A stretch of DNA of 64,000 bases from Telluria aromaticivorans (lineage in GTDB: Bacteria > Pseudomonadota > Gammaproteobacteria > Burkholderiales > Burkholderiaceae_D), in assembly GCF_013003915.1 (NCBI RefSeq), contig NZ_JABAIV010000001.1, forward strand, positions 496,001 to 560,000, given 5' to 3'. Shown here one piece after another: positions 1 to 8,846 of the stretch. Position numbers and translations under genes: made by a program. Under the pieces are notes generated by a model. The model saw only the letters and a list, made by a program, of their open reading frames with translations, was not told the origin of the DNA and searched no databases. Within the stretch, counting starts at the first letter, position 1. Each line of letters starts with the position of its first letter.

Positions 1-509
1 ACGCGATCCGCATGGCGGTGCTGGCCGGCGCCGACACCATCGAGCACGGCTATGGCGCGTCGGAAGCCACCTTCCGGCTGATGAAGGAACGCGGCGCCGC
101 CTACATCCCGACGCTCACCGCGCCGGAAGCCACGGGCGAATACTTCCAGAAGCATGTCCGCGGCGGCACGCCGACCCCGGCGATGCAGCAGGCGCAGCGA
201 GCCTTCCAGCTGGCGCGCAAGGTCGGCGTCGTCATCGGCAACGGCAGCGACGTTGGGGTATTCGCGCACGGGACCAATGCGCGCGAACTGGCATGGATGG
301 TCAAGCTGGGGATGTCGCCGCTGGAAGCGATGCGCGCGGCGACCACGGTGGCCGCCGCGATCCTTGGCAAATCGACCGAGCTGGGGCAGCTCAAGGCGGG
401 CTTTCTGGCCGACGTGGTGGCGGTCGACGGCGACCCGACGCTGGATATCGCGGCGGCCGGCAAGGTGGGCTTCGTCATGAAAGGCGGCGAGGTTTTCCGC
501 CGTCCCTGA
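1..509 (+). CDS. Amidohydrolase family protein, C-terminal part (5' end outside window)
   Basis: The reading frame is open from base 3, so this is the last ~169 residues of a longer protein. The segment IEHGYG near its start resembles the metal-binding His strand of imidazolonepropionase/prolidase-like amidohydrolases. GNGSDVGVFAHG carries the Asp expected late in the barrel, and SPLEAMRAATTVAAAILG followed by LGQLKAGFLADVVAVDGDP is the typical end of the composite domain. Substrate cannot be told from this part; imidazolonepropionase-like or Xaa-Pro dipeptidase-like enzymes are possible. The gene ends in TGA 123 bp before dctA, which is probably a separate unit. Confidence 0.85.
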   Translation, partial: AIRMAVLAGADTIEHGYGASEATFRLMKERGAAYIPTLTAPEATGEYFQKHVRGGTPTPAMQQAQRAFQLARKVGVVIGNGSDVGVFAHGTNARELAWMVKLGMSPLEAMRAATTVAAAILGKSTELGQLKAGFLADVVAVDGDPTLDIAAAGKVGFVMKGGEVFRRP

Positions 510-631
510 GCCGCAGCGGTTTTTTACCGTGGCGTAAATATCTGATATAAGCCCTGCGGATATCCACAATAGAAGGCGCAGGCCGAATCCGTGAAGATGG
601 CAGCTCTCGAACTTCTCTCAGAAGAGTTGCC

Positions 632-1936
632 ATGAAAAAGCCTTTCTACAAAATCCTGTATGTCCAGGTGCTGTTCGCGATCGCCATGGGCGTATTGCTC
701 GGGGTGTTCTACCCTGAACTCGGCACCAAGATGAAGCCTCTGGGAGACGGTTTCATCAAACTGATCAAGATGATCATCGCCCCGGTGATCTTCTGTACCG
801 TCGTCGCCGGTATCGCCGGCATGCAGGACATGAAGAAGATTGGCCGCGTCGGCGGCAAGGCCCTGCTCTACTTCGAGGTGGTCTCGACCATCGCCCTGGC
901 CATCGGCCTGGTGGTCGCCAACGTCGTCAAGCCGGGCGCCGGCTTCAATGTCGATGCCGCCCACCTCGACGCCTCGTCGATCGCCCAGTACACCGACAAG
1001 GCCAAGTCCCAGTCCACGACCGACTTCGTGATGAACATCATCCCGAACACCTTCGTGGATGCCTTCGCCAAGGGCGACATCCTGCAGGTGCTGCTGATCG
1101 CACTGCTGTTCGGCTTCTCGCTGTCGATGATGGGTGAGCGCGGCCGCCCGGTGACCAAGATGATCGAGGACTTCTCGCACGCCATCTTCGGCGTGGTGAA
1201 CATCGTCATGAAGGCCGCCCCGATCGGCGCCTTCGGCGCCATGGCCTTCACCATCGGCAAATACGGCCTCGATTCGCTGCTGCCGCTGGCCAAGCTGATG
1301 GGTTCCTTCTACCTGACCTGCTTCCTGTTCGTGGTCGTGGTCCTCGGCGCCATCGCCAAGTTCACCGGCTTCTCGATCTTCCGATTCATCGCCTACATCA
1401 AGGAAGAACTGCTGATCGTGCTCGGCACCAGCTCGTCGGAAAGCGCCCTGCCCGCCCTGATGCGCAAACTCGAACGCCTCGGCTGCTCCAAGCCGGTGGT
1501 CGGCCTGGTGGTCCCGACCGGCTACTCGTTCAACCTGGACGGCACCAATATCTACATGACGATGGCGGCCCTGTTCGTGGCCCAGGCCACCAATACGGAC
1601 CTGACCCTGATGCAGCAGCTGACCATCCTCACGGTGGCGATGCTGACCTCGAAGGGTGCATCGGGCATCACCGGCGCCGGCTTCATCACCCTGGCGGCAA
1701 CGCTGGCGGTGGTCCCGACGATCCCGGTGGCCGGCATGGCGCTCATCCTCGGCATCGACCGCTTCATGAGCGAATGCCGGGCGCTGACCAATTTCGTGGG
1801 CAACGGAGTGGCGACAGTGGTGGTGTCGAAATGGGAGAAGGAACTCGACGTCGAACGCATGGACGCCGTCCTGCATGGCCGCGTGCCGCTCGGCGACGAC
1901 GACAAGAACCTGGAACCGGTGCGCGCCGCTGCATGA
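632..1936 (+). CDS. dctA: C4-dicarboxylate:cation symporter DctA
   Basis: A 434-residue inner-membrane carrier of the dicarboxylate/amino acid:cation symporter family, expected to take up succinate, fumarate and malate. Visible family marks are the N-terminal [20 protein letters not shown] helix, the serine-rich re-entrant loop [13 protein letters not shown] around residue 268, the [10 protein letters not shown] helix around 305 and the conserved [12 protein letters not shown] loop around 340. Length matches DctA (about 430). The ATG has a purine-rich Shine-Dalgarno (AGAAGAG) six bases upstream. It stands alone and is followed at once by a terminator hairpin. No DctB/DctD or DcuS/R sensor pair is next to it. 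Confidence 0.97.
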   Translation: MKKPFYKILYVQVLFAIAMGVLLGVFYPELGTKMKPLGDGFIKLIKMIIAPVIFCTVVAGIAGMQDMKKIGRVGGKALLYFEVVSTIALAIGLVVANVVKPGAGFNVDAAHLDASSIAQYTDKAKSQSTTDFVMNIIPNTFVDAFAKGDILQVLLIALLFGFSLSMMGERGRPVTKMIEDFSHAIFGVVNIVMKAAPIGAFGAMAFTIGKYGLDSLLPLAKLMGSFYLTCFLFVVVVLGAIAKFTGFSIFRFIAYIKEELLIVLGTSSSESALPALMRKLERLGCSKPVVGLVVPTGYSFNLDGTNIYMTMAALFVAQATNTDLTLMQQLTILTVAMLTSKGASGITGAGFITLAATLAVVPTIPVAGMALILGIDRFMSECRALTNFVGNGVATVVVSKWEKELDVERMDAVLHGRVPLGDDDKNLEPVRAAA

Positions 1937-1956
1937 ACGCAGTCGCCCGCAGCAAT

Positions 1957-1989
1957 GAAAAACGCCTGGTGTCCCCCGGCGTTTTTTTT
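1957..1989 (+). terminator. Rho-independent terminator after dctA
   Basis: AAACGCC, an 11-base loop region and GGCG run into eight T residues, 20 bp downstream of the dctA stop. The stem is short but the U-tract is strong. Confidence 0.75.
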
Positions 1990-2004
1990 CGTCCTGCGTC
2001 CCGG

Positions 2005-2818
2005 TCAGCCTATGCTGGCCAGGAATTCCTGCCACAGCGCTGCGACCGGCCGGTTGTAGGCCGCTTGCACAGCACCGGCGAAGCTGTCCCTGCGTCCCAG
2101 GCTGGCCAGCAGCTGCCGGAACGCGCCAGGGTCGCGGTCGTGCATGAAAGCGACGAACAGCCTGGCCTGGCTGTAATAGGTCGAAAACGCCATCCGTTCC
2201 GGCAGCACCAGATAAGGCCGCCAGAAGGACTGGGCATCGGCCGGCTCGAAATGCCGCCCGTGGCGGATCCCGACCAGCACATTGGGTTCATGGGCATTAC
2301 CCCGCCCGCCTCCGCTTGAGGCCCAGGTGGCCAGGCCTTCCGAGAACCAGGCAGGCAGGCGCGCCATCGACAAGGTTCCTAGTTAGCTGCGCCAGGTGCA
2401 GGTGCGACATCTCGTGGGCCAGGATCTTCCCTACCCCGTCCGGATGGCGCAGCGCCACCGGCGACAGGTGCGCCACTCCGAATATCACCACCCCGGCCGC
2501 CCCAGGGCCGGCACTGCTGTGGCGCGAGAAGCTTTCGGCGCTGGCATAGGTCTGGACGCGCACCGGCGCCACGAAGCGCGAGAATTGCGCTTTCTCGATC
2601 GTGGCCAGCGCTGCGGGAAGCTGCGCCGCGACTTGCGCGGCAAGCGCCTCCGATCCCGGCTCGCACGCGATGCGCGGGTCCGGCGTGCAGGCGGTGAACG
2701 CCGATGTCGACTGCGCCATCGCGACGACGCCCCTGCCGATATGGCAACCGCCCAATGCCAGGGCGAGCCCGAGTACGAGGCAGGTATGGGCACGCTGCCT
2801 GGCTGGTTTGTTAACCAC
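2005..2818 (-). pseudogene. Lipoprotein with HEMSH metallopeptidase-like motif, broken by a frameshift
   Basis: Two adjoining frames together read as one protein of about 270 residues. The first (2297-2818 from a GTG with GGAGG four bases upstream; an ATG at 2854 is an alternative) has a signal peptide with lipobox LALGGC and the motif ILAHEMSHLHL, as in gluzincin-type zinc peptidases. The second (2005-2373) continues with PAWFSEGLATWASSGG, the usual strand bearing the third metal-ligand Glu. The switch falls in a (CAGG)3 run at 2348-2359; removing one unit joins GAPAWFSEGLATW in one frame. As read, translation stops after 21 wrong residues and the protein lacks its third ligand. It is divergent from the BlaI-like regulator and shares its operator region. 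This could be a true mutation, slippage-based switching or a sequencing error. Confidence 0.7.
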
Positions 2819-2872
2819 AAGACCTCCATTAAAGACCAATCGACCGCCGAGCATATTTCATATAGAACAGCT

Positions 2873-2968
2873 TGTCTACACGAAGCCGGGGAGCTGGCCT
2901 CCACGATATTCGCCAAGCATAAAGCACGCACAGGTCGCGCGAAAACTGTAGACACCGGTGTCTAGACA
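2873..2968. promoter_or_regulatory. Operator cluster for the BlaI-like repressor
   Basis: Between the divergent genes lie TGTCTACA (2873-2880), the perfect 16-bp palindrome TAGACACCGGTGTCTA (2949-2964) and the overlapping perfect palindrome TGTCTAGACA (2959-2968). TGTAGACA at 2947-2954 is the reverse complement of the first site. BlaI/MecI/CopY winged-helix dimers bind inverted TACA/TGTA-type half-sites, so I infer that the regulator at 3011 represses itself and perhaps the lipoprotein gene from here. Confidence 0.7.
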
Positions 2969-3010
2969 TAATACTCTAGGCCTCATCCAACTATACATAT
3001 GAGGACGCTC

Positions 3011-3406
3011 ATGCCCCGCAAACCGGAACCCCCCAAACCCACCCCCGCCGAGCTCGAGCTGTTACAGGTGCTCTGGCCACTGGGTTCGGGCACCGCCAAG
3101 CTGGTGCACCAGGAAATGCAGAAGCACAAACCGGACGTGACCTACGCCACCGTGTTGCGCCTGATGCAGATCATGCACGGCAAGGGCCTGCTGGTGCGCG
3201 ACGAGAGCGAGCGTTCGCACGTCTATGCGCCGGTGCATGCCCGCGACTCGATGCAGACCAATTTGCTGCAAGACCTGATGCAGCGCGCCTTCGCCGGCTC
3301 GGCCAAGGCGCTGGTGCTGGCCGCGCTCAAGAGCGGCATTTCGAAGAAGGAACGCGACGAGATCGAAAAACTGCTGCGCGAAGACCAACCTGGGGACAAG
3401 CCATGA
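3011..3406 (+). CDS. BlaI/MecI/CopY-family transcriptional repressor
   Basis: A winged-helix repressor of about 131 residues. TPAELELLQVLWPLGSGT followed by VTYATVLRLMQIMHGKGLLVRDE is the family DNA-binding region: helix 1, the recognition helix with TYATV, then the wing. The C-terminal SGISKKERDEIEKLL helix is typical of the dimerisation part. I chose the second ATG (3011) because GAGGA precedes it by five bases; ATG 2999 lacks a ribosome site. It overlaps the sensor gene by four bases (ATGA). In this family the partner protease cleaves the repressor to induce. No beta-lactamase is nearby, so the regulon is probably the flanking lipoprotein gene or remote genes. Confidence 0.92.
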   Translation: MPRKPEPPKPTPAELELLQVLWPLGSGTAKLVHQEMQKHKPDVTYATVLRLMQIMHGKGLLVRDESERSHVYAPVHARDSMQTNLLQDLMQRAFAGSAKALVLAALKSGISKKERDEIEKLLREDQPGDKP

Positions 3407-4674
3407 GCGCCGCCGACATCATCGGCAGCATCGGCTGGACCCTGGTCCACTTCCTGTGGCAGGGCGCGCTGGTCGGCTGCGCCACGGCGGTCGCCCTCGC
3501 GCTGATGCGCAATGCGCGGCCGGAATCGCGCTACCTGGTCGCCTGCCTTGGGCTCGCCCTGTGCCTGGCCTGGCCTGCGCTCGAGCTGGTGCTGCGCCTG
3601 GTAAACGGCGCCGGCGGCGGCGGCGACGCGGCAGTGCTGTTCGCGGCGGGGCTGGTGGCGGGCACGCCGATCGACGACAGCTGGAGCCTGTTCCTGGGCG
3701 AGCAGCTGGCCTGGGTGGTCGGCACCTGGGCCGCCTGCGCCCTGGCCCTCAGCGTGCGGATGGCGCTGGGACTGCTGTGGATCGGCCGCGCGGCTGCCCA
3801 CGAACGCCATGACCCTGCATGGCAGGCGTGCGCCGAACGCATGGCGGCGCGCTTCGGCATCGACCGCGCGGTTCGCCTGCGCATCGTGGAAGGCCTTGGG
3901 AGCCCGGTCACGGCCGGCTGGTGGCGGCCCGTCGTGCTGGTACCGGCCTCGCTGGTATCCGGGATGCCGGCGCACCTGCTCGAAGCCCTGCTGGCCCACG
4001 AGATGGCCCATATCAAGCGTCACGACTACCTGGTGAACCTGGGCCAGAACGTGGTCGAGACCCTGCTCTTCTATCACCCGGCGGTCTGGTGGATCTCGGG
4101 ACGCATCCGCGTCGAACGGGAACAGGTCGCCGACGATTTCGCGGCACGGCAACTGGGCGAACCGCGGCGCCTGGCCCTGGCCCTTTCCGAGCTGGAGAAA
4201 CTCCAGTTCTCAACCCACCACCTGGCCCAGGCGGCCAACGGAGGAGATCTTATGTCACGCATCAAACGCTTGATTCGCCCTGAATCGCAAACGCTGGGGC
4301 AGGCACTGAACTGGAAGGCGGCCATTCCCGTACTCGGGCTGGCGGCGATGTGCACTGCGGTGTTCGCCCATGCGGCGCCAGCCAAACTGGCCGAAGCCGA
4401 GCAGCCCGCCATCGCCAACTTCCGTTCGTGCGCGAAGCCCCAATACCCGGCCGAATCGATCAAGCTCAATCACACGGGCACGGTCAGCCTTGCCTTCCTG
4501 GTCGCAAAAAACGGCAAGGTCAAGGAGGCCAAGATCGACAAGTCGTCCGGCCATGTGCCGCTCGACGAAGCGACGCATAGCGCACTGGCCAAGTGCAGCT
4601 TCAAGCCGGCGACCACCAAAGGCAAGCCGGTGGAAGCCTGGACCAAGGTGCAATATGTCTGGACGCTAGAGTAA
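3403..4674 (+). CDS. BlaR1/MecR1-like M56 membrane metallopeptidase with a C-terminal TonB-type domain
   Basis: A 423-residue inner-membrane protein. N-terminal hydrophobic segments (about 7-30, 43-66, 100-125) precede a cytosolic zinc-protease loop with HEMAHIKRHDY near residue 198 and the downstream EREQVADDFA segment, as in peptidase family M56. After another membrane helix near 305-322 the extracytoplasmic end is not a penicillin-binding sensor. It reads RSCAKPQYPAESI, then GTVSLAFLVAKNGKV and ALAKCSFKPATTKGKPV, the signature of a TonB C-terminal domain. Translationally coupled to the repressor gene. The protein probably senses an envelope cue and cleaves the BlaI-like repressor; the ligand is unknown and is unlikely to be a beta-lactam. 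Confidence 0.88.
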   Translation: MSAADIIGSIGWTLVHFLWQGALVGCATAVALALMRNARPESRYLVACLGLALCLAWPALELVLRLVNGAGGGGDAAVLFAAGLVAGTPIDDSWSLFLGEQLAWVVGTWAACALALSVRMALGLLWIGRAAAHERHDPAWQACAERMAARFGIDRAVRLRIVEGLGSPVTAGWWRPVVLVPASLVSGMPAHLLEALLAHEMAHIKRHDYLVNLGQNVVETLLFYHPAVWWISGRIRVEREQVADDFAARQLGEPRRLALALSELEKLQFSTHHLAQAANGGDLMSRIKRLIRPESQTLGQALNWKAAIPVLGLAAMCTAVFAHAAPAKLAEAEQPAIANFRSCAKPQYPAESIKLNHTGTVSLAFLVAKNGKVKEAKIDKSSGHVPLDEATHSALAKCSFKPATTKGKPVEAWTKVQYVWTLE

Positions 4675-4680
4675 GGCTCC

Positions 4681-4725
4681 AAAACAAAACAGCCCCGCGA
4701 GGACGCTCGCGGGGCTGTTTTGTTT
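4681..4725. terminator. Strong bidirectional terminator
   Basis: A near-perfect hairpin: AAACAAAACAGCCCCGCGAG, loop GACG, then its complement ending GGGGCTGTTTTGTTT. A/T tracts on both sides suit the convergent genes that end here. Confidence 0.92.
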
Positions 4726-4756
4726 GCACGGGCGGCGCAGGCCGCCCGTTCGTGTC

Positions 4757-5407
4757 TTAAACCGCCGAGACGTCCAGCTCGCAGCCGGTGGCGGCCAGCA
4801 CGGCTTCCTTGGTCACGCCCGGCGCCAGTTCCACCAGCTTCAGGCCAGCGTCGGTAATGTCCAGCACACCAAGGTCGGTGATGATGCGATCCACAACGCC
4901 CACGCCGGTCAGCGGCAAGTCGCATTTCGGCAAAATCTTGTGGCTGGTCGATCCATCCTTGGCGGTGGCGACGTGCTCCATCACCACGACCACGCGCTTG
5001 ACGCCGGCCACCAGGTCCATTGCGCCGCCCATGCCCTTGACCATCTTGCCCGGGATCATCCAGTTGGCCAGGTCGCCGCGTTCCGACACCTGCATCGCCC
5101 CCAGGATCGCCAGGTTGATCTTGCCACCACGGATCATGCCGAAGGAATCGGCCGAGCTGAAGTAAGCCGAACCCGGCAGTGCGGTCACGGTCTGCTTGCC
5201 GGCGTTGATCAGGTCGGCGTCCACTTCGGCCTCCGTCGGGAAGGGACCGATGCCCAGCAGGCCGTTCTCCGACTGCAGGAAGACTTCGATATCCTTGGGG
5301 ACGTAGTTCGCCACCAGGGTCGGCAGGCCAATGCCCAGGTTCACATAGAAACCATCCTGCAGTTCCTTCGCCGCGCGCGCGGCCATTTCATCACGAGTCC
5401 ATGCCAT
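4757..5407 (-). CDS. 3-oxoacid CoA-transferase, beta (B) subunit
   Basis: A 216-residue subunit of a family I CoA-transferase, which moves CoA between succinyl-CoA or acetyl-CoA and a 3-oxoacid such as acetoacetate or 3-oxoadipate. The active-site Glu lies in SENGLLGIG near residue 48, and [11 protein letters not shown] and [13 protein letters not shown] are also typical. It starts 21 bp after the A-subunit stop, so the two form an operon. Family members in this genus are variously annotated ScoB, AtoA or PcaJ; sequence alone does not separate these. Confidence 0.95.
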   Translation of the reverse strand: MAWTRDEMAARAAKELQDGFYVNLGIGLPTLVANYVPKDIEVFLQSENGLLGIGPFPTEAEVDADLINAGKQTVTALPGSAYFSSADSFGMIRGGKINLAILGAMQVSERGDLANWMIPGKMVKGMGGAMDLVAGVKRVVVVMEHVATAKDGSTSHKILPKCDLPLTGVGVVDRIITDLGVLDITDAGLKLVELAPGVTKEAVLAATGCELDVSAV

Positions 5408-5428
5408 GTTCTGTCTCCGAAGGGGGTC

Positions 5429-6127
5429 TTAGTTCGCGCGCACGGTGCGCTGCTCGATACGCTTTTCCGGCGTCGGGTTGTGGACGATGCGGTGCACGAA
5501 GATGCTCGCGGTGTGCACCTGGTCCGGATCGATCTCGCCGATCTCGACCAGCTCTTCGACTTCCACGATGCAGACCTTGCCTGCGGTGGCGACGTTCGGG
5601 TTGAAGTTGCGCGCGGTCTTGCGGAACACCAGGTTGCCGGCCTTGTCGGCCTTCCAGGCTTTGACCAGCGAGACGTCCGGCACCAGCGCACGCTCCATCA
5701 CATAGTGTTCGCCGTCGAATTCGCGGGTTTCCTTGCCGTCGGCGACGATGGTGCCGTAACCGGTCTTGGTGAAAAAGGCCGGGATGCCCGCGCCGCCGCA
5801 GCGCAGCTTCTCGGCCAGCGTGCCCTGCGGGGTGAATTCGAGTTCGAGTTCGCCGGCCAGGAACTGGCGTGCGAATTCCTTGTTTTCGCCGACATAGGAC
5901 GAGATCATCTTCTTGATCTGGCGCGTTTCCAGCAACTGGCCCAGGCCGAAGCCGTCCACGCCGGCATTGTTCGAAATCGCGGTGAGGTTCTTGGCGCCGG
6001 AGTCGCGCAGCGCTTCGATCAGCGCTTCCGGAATGCCGCACAGGCCGAAGCCGCCCACGGCGATGGTCTGGCCATCTGCAACAACGCCGGCCAGCGCCGA
6101 CTTCGCATCAGGATACACTTTGTTCAT
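5429..6127 (-). CDS. 3-oxoacid CoA-transferase, alpha (A) subunit
   Basis: A 232-residue subunit starting MNKVYPDAKSALAGVV. GGFGLCGIPEALI near residue 25 is the glycine-rich CoA-binding loop of the A subunit, and SNNAGVDGFGLG follows near 52. I prefer ATG 6127, preceded by AAGGGACGGGT, over an in-frame start at 6157. It is the first gene of the two-gene transferase operon, reading away from the PAS-LuxR gene. Ketone-body or aromatic-acid (3-oxoadipate) metabolism are both possible. Confidence 0.95.
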   Translation of the reverse strand: MNKVYPDAKSALAGVVADGQTIAVGGFGLCGIPEALIEALRDSGAKNLTAISNNAGVDGFGLGQLLETRQIKKMISSYVGENKEFARQFLAGELELEFTPQGTLAEKLRCGGAGIPAFFTKTGYGTIVADGKETREFDGEHYVMERALVPDVSLVKAWKADKAGNLVFRKTARNFNPNVATAGKVCIVEVEELVEIGEIDPDQVHTASIFVHRIVHNPTPEKRIEQRTVRAN

Positions 6128-6405
6128 ACCCGTCCCTTTTATAGTTAAGCCCAGCAAAGCTCTTCTGTACTACGTCAACCCGGCGAACCTGCTGCGCGTT
6201 GCACTGTCGGCTTGCGATGCTCGCTGTACGCTTGTACAGCTGCGCTTCTCAGCCAACATTGCTGCCGCGCGCGACGGTTCTCCGATGTTTCCTCCAAGAG
6301 TAGAGTCTCAGCATAAAATACGCTGCTTCGAATGACAATACCGTAGAAATACTGGCAAGCCCCCGATTTACCGGCCAGTCAATCCAGATCAACCGAACCC
6401 AGCAG

Positions 6406-6963
6406 ATGAACGCAGCCCACGCCATTGATTACGAGACGATCTTCCAGCAAGCCCCGGTGGGCATGTGCGTCTCAAGGGACCGTGTAATCCAGGCCAGCAA
6501 CCTGGCCCTGGCGGCGATGTTCGGTTATGGCGAGGGCAAGCTGCACGGCCAGTCATTCAGCGTGCTGTACCCGACGATGGACGAGTTCCTGCGCACGGGC
6601 GACCGCATCGTGCCGATCATGAACGCGAAGGGGCGTTATTCGGACGAGCGCATCATGCGCCGCGCCGATGGTGAGCTGTTCTGGTGCCACGTGACCGGGC
6701 GCGCGCTCGATCCGTCACAGCCGCTCGGGGCCGGTGTGTGGACCTTCGAGGATGTGAGCGAGAAGCGGCCGGTATCGGCCGAGCTGACCCCGCGCGAGCG
6801 CGAGATCGCCGCCCTGCTGGTCGAGGGCAAGACCAGCAAGATGATCGCGCGCGATACCGACCTGAGTCCGCGCACGGTGGAGATGCACCGTGCGAGCCTG
6901 ATGCGCAAGTTCGCGGCGTCGACCTCGTCGGAGCTGGTGCACAAGCTGGTTGGCGCGCGCTGA
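6406..6963 (+). CDS. PAS domain LuxR-type transcriptional regulator
   Basis: A 185-residue protein with one PAS domain (about 8-118: IFQQAPVGMCV, then FGYGEGKLHGQSF, RADGELFWCHVTGRAL and VWTFEDVSEKR) joined to a LuxR helix-turn-helix (about 125-183: LTPREREIAALLVEGKTSKMIARD, then LSPRTVEMHRASLMRKF). It has neither a receiver nor an autoinducer domain, so the signal is likely a small ligand, haem or redox cofactor bound by the PAS domain. It sits alone, divergent from the CoA-transferase operon across 278 bp. Small PAS-LuxR proteins are common orphan regulators in Oxalobacteraceae; the target is unknown. Confidence 0.88.
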   Translation: MNAAHAIDYETIFQQAPVGMCVSRDRVIQASNLALAAMFGYGEGKLHGQSFSVLYPTMDEFLRTGDRIVPIMNAKGRYSDERIMRRADGELFWCHVTGRALDPSQPLGAGVWTFEDVSEKRPVSAELTPREREIAALLVEGKTSKMIARDTDLSPRTVEMHRASLMRKFAASTSSELVHKLVGAR

Positions 6964-7781
6964 GCTGACCATACCGGCAGCCTGGGGCCCTGCCCTTGCC
7001 CGGGGTGCGACACCATCCGGGAACTTTCTGAAGTCGCACAATCCGCCGCTCTCCTGGTGAGGATTGGCCACCTCGAGTGCTCCGCCCTATCCCGTAGCCG
7101 TCATCGCGCGCAATGGGCCAAGTGGGGCATGGGCAGGCGACAGCTTGCCTGACGGGTCATCAGTAAATTCCCCGCAGGTGGTTTTCCAATACGTCGCAAA
7201 ATCAAAGATTTCCGACATCACATTTCTATGAAAAAGTTGCGCGAAATTATCCTAGGAAATGTCACCAGTTCATTTGACAAAGGTCAATGTAGAAATAGCA
7301 GGAAAGTCAAAGATAGGACTGGAAATACGTCGACCTGCGCAACCGGGATTTGTCTTTTTCCCGATTACCGTGCTAACCGATCCTGACAAGAACGCCATTG
7401 CCCGGTTTCCAGGGCTGTTATCGAATATCGCGTACGCGGGCGATTGGGAAAGCGCAAGTTCAGGCCTCTAAAAACAATCAAAGCGATTCCGGCCGCGCTC
7501 TCGTGATGATTACATACTGCATTACCGCTAGCAAAAAACAGGGAAGATAGTTTTTCTGCCTGGCCATTCGCTTGACCATTCATCGAACTCTGGCGGATGG
7601 GGCCAGATCTACAGCGGGCGAAATGTCTGGCTTCGTTGCCAAGCGTTCGCGTCCCGTTCCAGCAGGGGTTCGTCCATACCTGCCTTATTCCTTTCGCCAG
7701 ACTGGCAAGATGTCGAGAACAACATCCAAGCCAGACACACGGCGATGATTCGTTCCGAGCGCTGCTTGACGGACTACGAAG
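6964..7781. other. Long intergenic region without a confident gene
   Basis: This 818-bp stretch has no reading frame with convincing codon use. A 70-codon frame at 7259-7471 has SD spacing of one base and no family features. The notable element is TTGACAAAGGTCAA at 7274-7287, an exact TTGAC-N4-GTCAA palindrome like a CRP/FNR/Dnr half-site pair, ~495 bp upstream of the sigma-factor start. Confidence 0.6.
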
Positions 7782-8357
7782 ATGAAGAGCAGACAGGAAA
7801 TTGACCTAGAGCTCGTCAAATCCGCACAGGCCGGCGATATGGCCGCTTTTGAAAGTCTCATGACACGCTACAGGACGCGACTTATCCGCTACTTATCGCC
7901 TATGGTACGCGATACGAGAGATACTGAAGATGTAGTACAGGATACGTTTATAAAAGTTTTCATGGCCCTCCACAGTTTTCGTGGAGAATCTTCATTTTCC
8001 ACCTGGCTGTTCAGGATCGGGATCAACACGGCAAAACGAAGCCTGACCCGCCGCGGTCGTCGCATCCCGCAATTAAGTGAACCCGCTGTCGAGGGTGCCG
8101 GCAGCCAGCAACATTCCGAGGCCGATACCGATTATGAGACGCCCGAGGCGGCGATGGAATCCAAGCAGATCTTGGATATATTCAACACCGCTCTTTCCGA
8201 ACTGCCCGCAGGGCAACGGGCCGCCTTCATCCTGCGGGAAATCGAGGGCTTTAGTTACGAAGAAATTGCCGAGCAGATGAATTCGCCTGTCGGCACGGTG
8301 CGTAGTCGCATTCACCGCGCGCGCGACGCGATCGCTGCGGCTTTGAAGGATAAGTAA
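7782..8357 (+). CDS. RNA polymerase sigma factor, ECF family (RpoE-like)
   Basis: A 191-residue sigma-70-family factor. Region 2 spans about 23-90 (FESLMTRYRTRLIRYLS, DTEDVVQDTFIKVF, then FRGESSFSTWLFRIGINTAK), the -10 recognition and melting part. Region 4 is about 135-186 (LPAGQRAAFILREIEGFSYEEIA, then PVGTVRSRIHRARDAI), the -35-binding helix-turn-helix. Length and motifs fit the RpoE/ECF02 type. The usual anti-sigma gene (rseA-like) does not follow, so control is from elsewhere or of another kind. It lies immediately before the polysaccharide locus, but a link to it is only an inference. Confidence 0.95.
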   Translation: MKSRQEIDLELVKSAQAGDMAAFESLMTRYRTRLIRYLSPMVRDTRDTEDVVQDTFIKVFMALHSFRGESSFSTWLFRIGINTAKRSLTRRGRRIPQLSEPAVEGAGSQQHSEADTDYETPEAAMESKQILDIFNTALSELPAGQRAAFILREIEGFSYEEIAEQMNSPVGTVRSRIHRARDAIAAALKDK

Positions 8358-8530
8358 GGCCCTGGCAGCCTGAGTGCCGGCAGCGGTTGGCAATCTCGAG
8401 GCACTTGCGCACGGCCATCACGCCGCATGCACATTCACGGCGCAACGGCGCCGCGAAGCGGATCTCCACCTACTCGACCGGCAATGCAAGGGAAAGTACT
8501 TGATTGGCAGGTGCGCGAGTACGCGGGCGT

Positions 8531-8809
8531 TCAGCGCCTTGTTGCCGCATACTCGTCCGTTGGATTCTCCAGGGCGACCGGTAAAGTCAGCGCAAACCCG
8601 AGGGTGACTATCCATCCAATCACTGTCCAGCCGGTCAGCGCGCAGGCAATGAAAATCCGGTCGGCGCCGCTGTAATTTCGCTTCAATGCCAGCACGCCAG
8701 GCAAAAGATAGATATAAAGAGCCGACCCGAGGGCGATTGCAACGATGTGAAACAAGAGCATGCCCAGCGCAGCCAACAGAAAGACGCTGATACGGAATAG
8801 TGCTAACAC
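8531..8809 (-). CDS. Small membrane protein resembling the superinfection immunity (Imm) family
   Basis: A 92-residue protein starting at GTG 8809, which has AGGGGAA at good distance; longer in-frame extensions run into the wzz gene and look spurious. Three hydrophobic segments are visible (about 3-27, 20-36 and 50-78). IYLLPGVLALKRNY and GWTVIGWIVTLGFAL match the pattern of the T4 superinfection-immunity-like family (LP..A..R then GWT.IGW..AL). Such genes are widespread in bacterial chromosomes away from phage and mostly of unknown role. It sits 37 bp downstream of wzz on the same strand, so it may be the last gene of the polysaccharide operon. Confidence 0.7.
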   Translation of the reverse strand: MLALFRISVFLLAALGMLLFHIVAIALGSALYIYLLPGVLALKRNYSGADRIFIACALTGWTVIGWIVTLGFALTLPVALENPTDEYAATRR

Positions 8810-8846
8810 GGCGTTCCCCTGAATGTAAAATCGGCGCCGCCAACTT

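Noticed and set aside
524..2035. 503-codon minus-strand frame opposite dctA
   Set aside because: Its His/Asp/Glu/Arg-rich, low-hydrophobicity composition is the mirror image of a GC3-rich membrane-protein gene; dctA is certain.
3011..4674. Beta-lactam resistance operon
   Set aside because: No beta-lactamase or PBP2a gene nearby and the sensor lacks a penicillin-binding domain.
4724..6148. 474-codon plus-strand frame opposite the CoA-transferase genes
   Set aside because: Antisense shadow without motifs; both transferase subunits have their catalytic signatures on the other strand.
7259..7471. 70-codon plus-strand frame
   Set aside because: Ribosome site directly abuts the start, codon use is neutral, no family features; it also covers a palindromic operator-like site.
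8531..8809. Immunity-like gene as a sign of a prophage
   Set aside because: No phage structural, integrase or attachment features surround it; such genes are common on chromosomes.
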